Made by a program: the position numbers and the translations under genes. From Bacteroidota bacterium (GTDB lineage Bacteria; Bacteroidota; Bacteroidia; Chitinophagales; Chitinophagaceae), in the NCBI GenBank assembly GCA_026391455.1, contig JAPLEH010000046.1, positions 1 through 64,000 of the forward strand: a DNA stretch of 64,000 nucleotides, written 5' to 3'. The notes beneath the pieces were generated by a model. It worked only from the letters and a program-made list of their open reading frames with translations. It was not told the DNA's origin and ran no database searches. Positions 18,251 through 26,401 of this stretch are shown here, in pieces (position 1 is the stretch's first letter; each line of letters opens with the position of its first letter).

Positions 18251-18766
18251 ATGACAAGCGCCTCCCCACCCATAAAAATATTAGGCTGGATTATATTTTT
18301 ATTTTTCATGGCCCTGCTCACCCGTAATATCCTCTTCAAAAAAAATCTCTCCTATTATAAAAATTATTTCCGCCATGAATACAAACAGTATAAAGTAAGT
18401 GAAGGCTGGAAACTGGCCAATACTAAACCCTTTCATACGATCAAGCTCTTTTATAACAGTCACAATCTTTCCAACGAATACAAAGCGAATAATCTCCTGG
18501 GCAATATCATCGGCTTTATCCCTTTTGGCATTTTATTACCCTTTCTCCTCCCCTGGTTCCGGCACTTTTTCAAGACATTGTTCGCCGGGTTGCTCCTGAG
18601 CCTGGGTTATGAATTGGTACAACTGAAATTCGGTCTTGGTGTGTTCGATGTAGATGATCTCATTCTCAATACTGCCGGATGCTTCGTGGGTTATGTTCTT
18701 TTCAGAATCGGTTGGTGGCTTTTTACCGACAACAAACAGCAAACAAATATTGTCACTGATTTGTAA
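18251..18766 (+). CDS. VanZ-family membrane protein
   Basis: A 171-residue membrane protein with four hydrophobic segments and the VanZ signature: NLLGNIIGFIPFGILLPFLL, then GLLLSLGYELVQL, then GVFDVDDLILNTAGCFVGY. VanZ-like proteins are linked to glycopeptide (teicoplanin) tolerance in some Gram-positives. In Bacteroidota their job is unknown. The upstream region 18000-18250 holds no convincing gene. Confidence 0.85.
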   Translation: MTSASPPIKILGWIIFLFFMALLTRNILFKKNLSYYKNYFRHEYKQYKVSEGWKLANTKPFHTIKLFYNSHNLSNEYKANNLLGNIIGFIPFGILLPFLLPWFRHFFKTLFAGLLLSLGYELVQLKFGLGVFDVDDLILNTAGCFVGYVLFRIGWWLFTDNKQQTNIVTDL

Positions 18767-18903
18767 ACAGTTTAGGTGGATGTTGTTTAGTTCCTGTACG
18801 AAATGTTAAATACCTGTTTGTACTGGATACTTTCTCTTCATAATGATAACTACAATGGTATTGGCCTGTGTCCGGCCGCGTTAGTTTTTGTATTTTCGCA
18901 GGA

Positions 18904-19236
18904 ATGAATCGCAGTTTTTCATACCTGTTAGTTTTATTCCTGCTCCTGTCGTCTTCCTTCGGACATTCAGGTTTTGCTGCCAACGTGCGTACAACATTAC
19001 CCAGTGTATGTAAAAAGAACATCAAATCACCACATAGTGAATGTAAGCTGGCCCACGGGTTGTTACAGCTTGCTTCCTTACAACAGGTACAAAAATCCGG
19101 TAATCCCGGCTTGCCGGCGGCATTACTTACTCAATGTGATAAGTTGCTTTTCACTTTCTTTTTTAAAAGCGCATATTCATTCCCGCTAGTTAAGAAATAC
19201 CTCCTGTTTATTTATCCCTCCCACCATTTCTGGTGA
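18904..19236 (+). CDS. Small secreted or membrane-anchored protein, unknown
   Basis: A 110-residue product starting at 18904 with a hydrophobic signal-like N-terminus (MNRSFSYLLVLFLLLSSSFG), two cysteine-containing stretches (VCKKN, SECKLAHG) and a second hydrophobic patch near the end. A TATTTTCG box at 18891-18898 lies just upstream and would give a very short or absent leader. It precedes the small membrane protein and the antiporter on the same strand. No family recognised. Confidence 0.4.
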   Translation: MNRSFSYLLVLFLLLSSSFGHSGFAANVRTTLPSVCKKNIKSPHSECKLAHGLLQLASLQQVQKSGNPGLPAALLTQCDKLLFTFFFKSAYSFPLVKKYLLFIYPSHHFW

Positions 19237-19287
19237 CATCCTTCTTCGTGTAAAGGAATCGATCATTTTTTCATTTAAACACAGAAT

Positions 19288-19410
19288 ATGGACCCGGCAT
19301 TAACTACGGTGCTAGTGGTGGTTGGAGTATTGTTCCTCGTCATATGGTTTCTCGTTTTTATCAACGACAGGGACAGGCGGAGAGACGCCCGAAAAAAATC
19401 ACCACACTAA
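19288..19410 (+). CDS. 40-residue single-pass membrane peptide upstream of the antiporter
   Basis: ATG at 19288 opens a 40-codon frame ending TAA at 19410. It encodes a short N-terminus, one strongly hydrophobic helix (VLVVVGVLFLVIWFLVFI) and a highly basic tail (NDRDRRRDARKKSPH). The pattern is that of a small inner-membrane protein following the positive-inside rule. It lies 40 bases before the K+/H+ antiporter start and may be co-transcribed with it. There is no homology evidence. The call rests on composition and position. Confidence 0.45.
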   Translation: MDPALTTVLVVVGVLFLVIWFLVFINDRDRRRDARKKSPH

Positions 19411-19450
19411 ACCAACCGGTGGGTATTTCGAACCGTGCAAAAAAAAGGCT

Positions 19451-20902
19451 ATGCAATTTTCAGCAGATAATATCATTCTCGCTGGCTCGCTGTTATTACT
19501 GGCAGGTATTGTAGCCGGTAAAACTTCGGCACGATTTGGTGTACCCACCCTTCTTTTATTTTTACTTATTGGTATCCTTGCTGGCTCCGAAGGTATCGGT
19601 GGTATCCATTTTGATGATCCTTCAGTGGCCCAACTGATCGGTATCGTTGCCCTTAACTTTATTCTTTTCTCGGGCGGACTTGATACCAACTGGAAAAAAA
19701 TAAAACCGATCGTATGGCAGGGCATCTCGCTTTCCACTATCGGCGTTATTACCACGGCATTCGCCGTAGGCATTTTCGTTCATTATTTTTTTAATTTCAC
19801 ACTGGTGGAAGGATTACTCCTGGGCGCTATCGTGTCTGCTACGGATGCAGCAGCCGTATTTTCTATCTTGCGAAACAGAGGTATTCGGTTAAAGCCCAAA
19901 GCCGGCATGCTGCTTGAACTTGAAAGTGGCAGCAATGATCCCATGGCTTACTTTCTTACCATCACCCTTACGGGCGTGGTGGCCAGCGGTCAGTTCGATG
20001 GTGCTTCGTTTTTTCTTCTGTTCATTAAAGGTTTTTTTATTGGTGGTGTCATGGGATATGCAATGGGCAAAATGGCGCTCTGGACGATCAATCATATCCG
20101 TCTCAGTACAGACGGGCTGTACCCGGTATTGCTGCTTTGCGTAGCCATGTTCACCTATTCCGCCACCCATTTACTGGGAGGTAATGGATTTTTAGCCGTA
20201 TACATTTGCGCGATCATTCTGGGCAGCAGTGATTTTATCCATAAAAAAAGCATGCTGAAGTTTTATGACGGACAGGCCTGGCTCATGCAGATCATTTTAT
20301 TCATTACATTGGGTTTGCTGGTTTTCCCTTCACAGGTGATACCGGTAATGGGCTCCGGTATACTGATGGCCTTATTCCTCATACTGGTGGCAAGACCATT
20401 GGGGGTATTCACCGCGCTCTCTTTATCCGGCATGAATACCCGTACCAAATTATTTATTTCATGGGTGGGCTTACGTGGCAGTGTGCCGATCGTATTTGCC
20501 ACCTATCCGCTGCTGGCAGGAATTGAAAAAGCGGGCATGATCTTTAACCTGGTCTTTTTCATCTCTGTTACATCGGTACTCTTACAGGGTACCACACTTG
20601 CAAAAGCAGCCCGTTGGTTGAAAATTGCGGAAAAAGACCCAGTTGTAAAGCCGGAGAGTGTTGCACCGGTTGCAGTAGCCAACGAAATAATTGAAATCCT
20701 TCTACCCGCAGGTGCCCGGTCTGCAGGTAAAAAAATTGTTGACCTGCATATTCCCGAATCCGTACAACTTTTATCATTGAAAAGAAATGGCGAATACCGG
20801 CAACCGACCGGTGCTGATAAACTGGAAGCAGGAGATCAGCTTCTGCTGATTGTCAACAATGAAGCCGACAAAAAAAATGTTCATACTATACTTGTGAAAT
20901 AA
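19451..20902 (+). CDS. Potassium/proton antiporter (NhaP2/CvrA type)
   Basis: A 483-residue CPA1-type cation/proton antiporter. About 12 transmembrane helices fill residues 1-390, with the family motifs FILFSGGLDTNWK, AIVSATDAAAVFSILR, LELESGSNDPMAYFLTI and WVGLRGSVPIVFATYPLL. The C-terminal ~80 residues form a TrkA-C-like regulatory domain (VANEIIEILLPAGA, KLEAGDQLLLIV). The start at 19451 is chosen because the antiporter family begins with a short N-terminus. An earlier in-frame start at 19322 would add 43 polar residues overlapping the small membrane peptide. Confidence 0.92.
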   Translation: MQFSADNIILAGSLLLLAGIVAGKTSARFGVPTLLLFLLIGILAGSEGIGGIHFDDPSVAQLIGIVALNFILFSGGLDTNWKKIKPIVWQGISLSTIGVITTAFAVGIFVHYFFNFTLVEGLLLGAIVSATDAAAVFSILRNRGIRLKPKAGMLLELESGSNDPMAYFLTITLTGVVASGQFDGASFFLLFIKGFFIGGVMGYAMGKMALWTINHIRLSTDGLYPVLLLCVAMFTYSATHLLGGNGFLAVYICAIILGSSDFIHKKSMLKFYDGQAWLMQIILFITLGLLVFPSQVIPVMGSGILMALFLILVARPLGVFTALSLSGMNTRTKLFISWVGLRGSVPIVFATYPLLAGIEKAGMIFNLVFFISVTSVLLQGTTLAKAARWLKIAEKDPVVKPESVAPVAVANEIIEILLPAGARSAGKKIVDLHIPESVQLLSLKRNGEYRQPTGADKLEAGDQLLLIVNNEADKKNVHTILVK

Positions 20903-20986
20903 ATAATGCCGCAGTTACATTTTAGTATCGGCCACCTTCACCGCATGTATCAGAACATTGGAACAGATGCGGGATTATTTACTGCT

Positions 20987-21694
20987 CTACTGGTCATCCT
21001 CTCCGGCAAACAGGGATTCTTCCAATTGTTCTTTCGTTACCGACAACCAGGGCACCCATTGCCCTGTTCGTGAAATAAATACTTCCGCTGATTCTTTTCC
21101 GGGAAATAATTTATAATCGAACTTGGTAATACCGGTGCTGATATAGCCGGGATAATAATATTGCTTCTCCTGCTGCAAGGCATAATTTATTTTCAGCAGC
21201 ATAAGGAATTTTCCGGGGCTCATTTGTTTATAGTCCGGATGGTAAATATTCAGGATGCCTGCGAGGCTGCTTGCCCCTTCATCAAAATAACCACAAGCCA
21301 CCAGTTTTTTCCCATCCCTCACTTCATAGCAGTGTGTATGATAAATGCTTTCCGGCGATTCTCCCACCAGGTAATCCCGGATACTTTCAGATACGTCAAA
21401 ATCAACAGCGGCTTTATACAAAGCATATAACGCCTCCGCTTCATCCGTAATCCGGCCACTTTTTAGTTTTACTGAAAACCCCTGATTCAGTTCCATGATC
21501 TTGCGGCTTTTCTTTGCTTCCTGGTATTTTTTCAATACCAGCCGCAACCAAAATACAGGAATGATATGGTCATTCTTGATGATGATATCCGTAGTAAAGA
21601 TGGTTTGCTGCATACGGTACCAACCCTTACTCAAATATTCATCGAGCAACGGACCGGGCATTGTCACGGGGTAATGTATATTATAATAGGTCAT
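20987..21694 (-). CDS. Arginyl/leucyl-tRNA-protein transferase-like (ATE/GNAT fold) protein
   Basis: A 235-residue protein resembling the C-terminal half of Ate1/Bpt aminoacyl-tRNA-protein transferases. It has CGYFDEGASSLAGILNIYHP, SPGKFLMLLKINYAL and YYYPGYIS, matching the family's GNAT-like acceptor part. These enzymes add an amino acid from tRNA to N-terminal residues as degradation signals. Whether this diverged version is active is unknown. The start could be 21694 (MTYYNIHY) or 21709. It is convergent with the antiporter and divergent from the cupin gene. Confidence 0.7.
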   Translation of the reverse strand: MTYYNIHYPVTMPGPLLDEYLSKGWYRMQQTIFTTDIIIKNDHIIPVFWLRLVLKKYQEAKKSRKIMELNQGFSVKLKSGRITDEAEALYALYKAAVDFDVSESIRDYLVGESPESIYHTHCYEVRDGKKLVACGYFDEGASSLAGILNIYHPDYKQMSPGKFLMLLKINYALQQEKQYYYPGYISTGITKFDYKLFPGKESAEVFISRTGQWVPWLSVTKEQLEESLFAGEDDQ

Positions 21695-21772
21695 GCAATG
21701 GATTGGCAATATAATTGGATTTTAGCTAATTGAAAAGCAAATACAGGTACCTCCCAATCAGGTAATTGTAAT

Positions 21773-21781
21773 TATCTTTCG
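21773..21781 (+). promoter_or_regulatory. Candidate promoter -7 box for the cupin gene
   Basis: TATCTTTCG is close to the Bacteroidota -7 consensus TAnnTTTG and lies 18 bases upstream of the ATG at 21799. Confidence 0.35.
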
Positions 21782-21798
21782 TTTAAATACATACTGTA

Positions 21799-22305
21799 AT
21801 GAATACGCATCAGCAATTGATAACACAATACCAGCTGGAGCCTCATCCTGAAGGAGGCTGGTACCGTCAAACCTATAAAAGCAGCGAAATAGTAGCAGGC
21901 AATGCATTACCGGAACGGTTTGGTGGGGGCCGGCCATTTTCCACAGCCATTTATTTTTTGCTGGAGCAGGGAAATTTCTCTGCTTTTCACCGGATCAAAA
22001 GTGATGAATGCTGGCATTTTTATGCCGGGGATGCGCTCGAAGTTTTTGTACTCTTACCGGATAGTACGCTTCAAATCATTACGCTGGGTAATGATGCCGC
22101 AAAGGGGCAACTGTTTCAGTATATTGTTCCGGCCAAATGCTGGTTTGCCAGCAGGCCTGCCAACGGAAGTCAATATTGCTTTGTAGGATGTACCGTGTCC
22201 CCGGGGTTTGATTTTGCTGACTTTGAACTGGCTGCGGCAGACGAATTAGCTGCGGCATATCCGCAACATGAAGCGCTGATCCGTTCTCTTACCAGGCCGG
22301 CCTGA
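21799..22305 (+). CDS. Cupin domain protein, DUF985 family
   Basis: A 168-residue cupin. The N-terminal part has the DUF985 hallmark LEPHPEGGWYRQTYKS. The double-stranded helix core follows with FLLEQGNFSAFHRIKSDECWHFYAGD, then QYIVPAKCWFASRPA and CTVSPGFDFADFELA. Members bind small ligands or metals, and the substrate is unknown. Length is normal for the family. Confidence 0.88.
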   Translation: MNTHQQLITQYQLEPHPEGGWYRQTYKSSEIVAGNALPERFGGGRPFSTAIYFLLEQGNFSAFHRIKSDECWHFYAGDALEVFVLLPDSTLQIITLGNDAAKGQLFQYIVPAKCWFASRPANGSQYCFVGCTVSPGFDFADFELAAADELAAAYPQHEALIRSLTRPA

Positions 22306-22432
22306 AAAAGTGAGTGATTCTTTTATTCCCTCTGATACGGCACCCTTTCGTTGTAAATCGATAACCTTTACAATCCAGCCTCTGCAATAAATTCTTATAT
22401 TTAATGCCATATACACCTAACCAACTACTGTT

Positions 22433-24676
22433 ATGACACTCCGCTTCACACTTCCCCTGTTCGTAGTATGTATTACGACCAGCGCACTTGCACAAAAACC
22501 GAATACACCCACCGTTGCAGAAATAAGATTGCCCGCAGAAAACGATGCCTGGCATATGGAAGGCCCCCTGCGTGTATTGGACCGTACTGGCAAACCCGCC
22601 GCCCTCTATCAACAATCTTACCGGCCGGTGGCAGTCACACCGGAAGCCATGGCCAGAGAATACCTTACCGTAAGCAGGAATATTTTGGGTCTTTCTCCGG
22701 CAGATATACAGGGCCTGCGGCTGCATTCTACCCGTACCGATGATGCGGGTACCGTAGTGCGTCTCCGCCAAACATGGAAGGGATTGCCCGTGAATAAGAA
22801 CGCAGAGATCACCATTCATATCAGTCCGGACAGAAGGATCGATTTTGTAATGAATGGTTTTCAATATGGCATTACGCTCAATGATGTACAGCCGGTTATT
22901 TCCGCTGCGGCAGCAAAGCAACACCTGATGACCTACCTGCATGCAGCAGGGAATATTGACCATCAATCTGAAGAGCTGATGGTGCTGCGCAATAACAATA
23001 CCGATTACCTCGTATACCGGGTAGTGATCATTACTGATAATCCGGTGGGTGAATGGGAAGCGTATGTAGACGCCAAAACAGGTACGCTCTTACAATCAAC
23101 CGATATATCCAACTATCATCATGGCAAGCCTTCTCCGCAGAAACCACAGCCGCAAGCAAGACCATTCCGGGTGAACGTTGCAGGCACGGGCAATGTATTT
23201 GATCCCGATCCGCTCACCACCGCCACTGCAGTATATGGCGGCTCCTATGTGGATGGTACCGATGCCAATGCTGCTGTACTGACCGCACAATTAAAAAGTG
23301 TTACGCTGAATGATATTACACTAACAGCCGGCACCTACTCACTCGTTGGTCCTTATGCGGAGATCCGCGACTTCGAAGCTCCGGCCAAAGGGTTGTTCAG
23401 CCAGGCCAGTTCCACCTTTGCATTCGACCGCAGTGCGGATGGCTTTGAAGCTGTGAACACCTATTACCATATTGATGCTATGATGCGATACCTCAATGTT
23501 ACGCTGGGGCTGAATATTCATCCCTACCAGTATACGGGTGGTGTACGTTTCGATCCTTCGGGCCTTAGCGGAGCAGACAATTCACATTACCTGTCGGGCT
23601 CTGGTCAGTTAGCATTTGGCGAAGGCGGTGTAGATGATGCAGAGGATGCCGATGTGATCATTCATGAATTGGGACATGGCCTGCACGACTGGGTAACGGT
23701 GGGTGGCCTTTCCCAGGTAAATGGATTGAGCGAAGGAATCGGTGATTACATCGCAGGATCGTACAGCAGGTTCAAAGGATTTTGGCCTACCGCCAATGCT
23801 GCATACAACTGGACATTCAATTGGGATGGACACAATCCATTCTGGGGTGGCCGTGTGCTCAACTATGGAGCTGTATACCCCGGTGGATTAACCAGTGCAA
23901 TTCATACCGACGGACAGATATGGGCCACCGCCAATATGAAAATTTGGGATGATATTGGTCGCCAAAAAGCAGATAAAGCTTTCTGGGCAGGTTTGGCATT
24001 AACCAACAGCAGCACCAATCAAAGTGATGCGGCCAACGCCGTATACCAGGCCGCCACCAATATGGGATATACGAATACAGAAAGACAGGCCATCCGCAAC
24101 AGGTATATTGCGGCAGGTTATACCATGCCAGCTTTCTTACCCCTGCCGGTAAAACTGCTGGCTTTCAACGCCACCAAAGCGGGTGTACAAATAAATGTGA
24201 GCTGGAAAACCTCCATGGAAGAAAACAGCAGCTCATTTGTCATTGAGCGGTCTGCCGATGGAAGCAACTTCCAGGCGATCGGCACCCTGGCCGCCGCCGG
24301 CAATTCGACCAGTGAAAGGAATTATGTGTTTGCAGATATACTGCCGCTCAGTGGCAATAACTATTACCGGCTCCGCTCCGTAAGCATGGATGGAACTGCC
24401 GACTACTCCCTTGTTGTATTAGTAGTAATGGGTAAATCACAATCACTGCAATTATTCCCCAATCCGGTAAAGGATCTGCTCACCATCAAACAATCTTTCA
24501 ACAACGGTACGGTTTATATCTATGATGCAAATGGCAAACAGGTATTCACGCGGCAGGTAACCGGATTCAACAGCAATAATACCAGTATACGTATCGGTAA
24601 TTTAGCTCCCGGAATCTATGTGGTAAAACTACATGCAGATGGAATGGTGTATGAAAACAAGATCATGAAGAATTAA
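22433..24676 (+). CDS. Secreted fungalysin-like (M36) metallopeptidase with T9SS sorting domain
   Basis: A 747-residue zinc protease exported by a signal peptide (TLRFTLPLFVVCITTSALAQ) and probably delivered to the cell surface or medium by type IX secretion. Residues ~30-215 resemble an FTP/propeptide inhibitory region. The catalytic domain has VIIHELGHGLHDW (His411, Glu412, His415) and a downstream glutamate in LSEGIGDYIAGSYSR. After ~560 comes a fibronectin-like segment (LPLPVKLLAFNATKAG). The last ~75 residues are a type A sorting domain (LQLFPNPVKDLLTI ... GIYVVKLHADG). A strong terminator follows. Confidence 0.9.
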   Translation: MTLRFTLPLFVVCITTSALAQKPNTPTVAEIRLPAENDAWHMEGPLRVLDRTGKPAALYQQSYRPVAVTPEAMAREYLTVSRNILGLSPADIQGLRLHSTRTDDAGTVVRLRQTWKGLPVNKNAEITIHISPDRRIDFVMNGFQYGITLNDVQPVISAAAAKQHLMTYLHAAGNIDHQSEELMVLRNNNTDYLVYRVVIITDNPVGEWEAYVDAKTGTLLQSTDISNYHHGKPSPQKPQPQARPFRVNVAGTGNVFDPDPLTTATAVYGGSYVDGTDANAAVLTAQLKSVTLNDITLTAGTYSLVGPYAEIRDFEAPAKGLFSQASSTFAFDRSADGFEAVNTYYHIDAMMRYLNVTLGLNIHPYQYTGGVRFDPSGLSGADNSHYLSGSGQLAFGEGGVDDAEDADVIIHELGHGLHDWVTVGGLSQVNGLSEGIGDYIAGSYSRFKGFWPTANAAYNWTFNWDGHNPFWGGRVLNYGAVYPGGLTSAIHTDGQIWATANMKIWDDIGRQKADKAFWAGLALTNSSTNQSDAANAVYQAATNMGYTNTERQAIRNRYIAAGYTMPAFLPLPVKLLAFNATKAGVQINVSWKTSMEENSSSFVIERSADGSNFQAIGTLAAAGNSTSERNYVFADILPLSGNNYYRLRSVSMDGTADYSLVVLVVMGKSQSLQLFPNPVKDLLTIKQSFNNGTVYIYDANGKQVFTRQVTGFNSNNTSIRIGNLAPGIYVVKLHADGMVYENKIMKN

Positions 24677-24742
24677 CGGGGTCCATTTCCAGCAGGAAGT
24701 AAATTTTTTCGCATATACATGACCGTTATATTTTTCCCAATA

Positions 24743-24767
24743 AAAAAGGCGCCAATGGCGCCTTTTT
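24743..24767. terminator. Bidirectional terminator between peptidase and SWIB genes
   Basis: AAAAAGGCGCCA (24743-24754) pairs with TGGCGCCTTTTT (24756-24767). A/T runs on both sides serve both convergent genes. Confidence 0.85.
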
Positions 24768-24784
24768 GCATAAATGCTATTATC

Positions 24785-25153
24785 TTATTTCAGATGTTTA
24801 GCGAGGTGTTTTGCCATGTCGAACATAGACACCTGAGCTTTACCACCAAATACAGGCTTCAGTTTAGCATCGGCATTGATCATGCGTTTGTTCTTAGAAT
24901 CCTGAAGTTTGTTTGCTTTGATATACACCCAGATTTTTTTCACCACTTCTGTGCGGGGAACTGCTTTGCTTCCCACTACAGCAGCCAGTTCAGCGCTGGG
25001 AGTAAGCGCTTTCATGAAAGCTGCATTAGGTTTACGTGCTGATTTTTTCTTGGGGGCTTTTTTAGCGGCTTTTTTAGGAGCGGCTTTTTTAGCAGCTTTT
25101 TTAGGAGCGGCTTTTTTTACAGCTTTCTTAGCTGCTTTTTTCTTTGTTGCCAT
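24785..25153 (-). CDS. SWIB/MDM2-domain protein with histone H1-like lysine-rich tail
   Basis: A 122-residue basic protein. The first ~42 residues are tandem KKAAPKKAAKKA-type repeats like those of bacterial H1-like proteins (Hc1 and related), able to bind DNA nonspecifically. The rest is a SWIB domain (SAELAAVVGSKAVPRTEVVK, KKIWVYIKANKLQD, MFDMAKHLAKHL). Such fusions occur in Bacteroidota and Chlamydiae and are taken to be nucleoid-associated. The gene has its own promoter with a dyad and a shared terminator. Confidence 0.92.
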   Translation of the reverse strand: MATKKKAAKKAVKKAAPKKAAKKAAPKKAAKKAPKKKSARKPNAAFMKALTPSAELAAVVGSKAVPRTEVVKKIWVYIKANKLQDSKNKRMINADAKLKPVFGGKAQVSMFDMAKHLAKHLK

Positions 25154-25191
25154 GTTGTTTAATTTAGAATGTTAACAGGTTTTCAGTTGTA

Positions 25192-25225
25192 ACCAGTGTC
25201 AAATATAGAGTATTTTGTCACTGGT
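25192..25225 (-). promoter_or_regulatory. Promoter and dyad upstream of the SWIB/H1-like gene
   Basis: A TATATTTG -7 box matching TAnnTTTG lies on the minus strand at 25207-25200. It sits within an inverted repeat ACCAGTG (25192-25198)/CACTGGT (25219-25225), with partly matching inner bases. This is a candidate operator over the promoter. Confidence 0.5.
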
Positions 25226-25270
25226 AAAAATTCTGTACTGACAAATTCTTCACAATCGTATTTCTTTTTT

Positions 25271-26392
25271 TTATCCCGAAACGGGCGTTTTCCCCTCTGA
25301 AACTGCTTCTCCCGGCTTTTTTACTTCATTGCTCCACCGGAAATCATCCTGCCGGATCTTCCATATAAACCCGTCGAGAATATAGTGTGTGATCTGTGGT
25401 AATGCCAGTAATGGCACTATGAACGTGAGCGCCCCATCGGGTATCTCCCAACCCTGTTTTCCCAATGAGGGAAAGAGATTTCCATGCTCCTTCCATACGG
25501 CAAAATCCCACAATCCCTCTTCGGCAAAAGCCAGTATAAACAATATTCCCAGGAAGAGAATGAGCCCGTACCGGCTGAAAATGAGAGCGAGAAAGCGGTT
25601 TTTCCCTATGGAACGGGTATAGTGTTTCTTCCCGTACAGCCATACCAGCGCCATATAGGGTACCCCATGGCTCACCACATTTAGCAGGGTAAATGCCATA
25701 TCTCCATTGAAATATACAATGCCCGCATACCACGAGAGTACCGTACCGGAGATGATCAGCCACTTGGGAATATTGATCCTGCGGGTGGATATATAACCAT
25801 GCAACTCCTTGGTCAGCCATCCTGCTATGATCACATAATAACTCACCGTGAAAAAAGAGAGCAGTTGGTCCGACCTGAAATAGAAGAGATCCCGGTCGAT
25901 GAACCAGTTGAAATTACGTGGCCCGTTCAGGTGCCAGAACAGCACCGGGTATATAGTGGCTGCATAAATAATCAGCATATCTGCGAGCCGGTACCATTGC
26001 GGGTGCTTTTCCTGCCGGCTGTACACCCGCATAAATCCGTACTGCTGTCGGATAAAATGAAAGATGGCCACATAGGCCAGCACTCTCCAGAAGAGCAGGC
26101 TGCTTACGGAGTACAACATCACTCCCGCAACAAATCCAATAAATGGAATGGACAACAGAATGGTTTGCTGCTTACGGAATGCCTGCCGGTCAAAATAGGT
26201 GCGGTACAAAGTGCTGTACACATGTGCTACATCCACCAGCAATATCAGCACCACCCAGGCCGCATCGGGAATGCCTTTTGTATTCTGAAAAAGAGAAGGA
26301 AAAAGGATGATCACACCCAAACAGAGAAAGGGTGGCAAGAGGATAAATAAAATATCCGTCAGTGGTTTTCCGATCCAGGGTTGTCGAACCAT
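25271..26392 (-). CDS. Polytopic membrane protein, last gene of the polyamine-type operon
   Basis: A 373-residue protein with about nine or ten hydrophobic helices and conserved-looking His/Tyr/Arg clusters at membrane edges (DVAHVYSTLYRTYFD, IFHFIRQQYGFMRVYSRQ, VVSHGVPYMALVWLYG, ITHYILDGFIWK). The regular placement of His suggests a metal- or haem-containing enzyme or carrier, but I recognise no named family. Its start lies 9 bases after the stop of the amine-oxidase-like gene, so it is probably in the same transcript. Confidence 0.8.
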   Translation of the reverse strand: MVRQPWIGKPLTDILFILLPPFLCLGVIILFPSLFQNTKGIPDAAWVVLILLVDVAHVYSTLYRTYFDRQAFRKQQTILLSIPFIGFVAGVMLYSVSSLLFWRVLAYVAIFHFIRQQYGFMRVYSRQEKHPQWYRLADMLIIYAATIYPVLFWHLNGPRNFNWFIDRDLFYFRSDQLLSFFTVSYYVIIAGWLTKELHGYISTRRINIPKWLIISGTVLSWYAGIVYFNGDMAFTLLNVVSHGVPYMALVWLYGKKHYTRSIGKNRFLALIFSRYGLILFLGILFILAFAEEGLWDFAVWKEHGNLFPSLGKQGWEIPDGALTFIVPLLALPQITHYILDGFIWKIRQDDFRWSNEVKKPGEAVSEGKTPVSG

Positions 26393-26401
26393 TGTGATAA
26401 T

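Noticed and set aside
18094-18339. 81-codon minus-strand open frame before vanZ
   Set aside because: No signal, motif or ribosome-binding site. It overlaps the start of the well-supported VanZ gene.
22289-22966. 225-codon minus-strand open frame
   Set aside because: Antisense to the start of the M36-like peptidase, with no motif and no sensible start. The plus-strand gene explains it.
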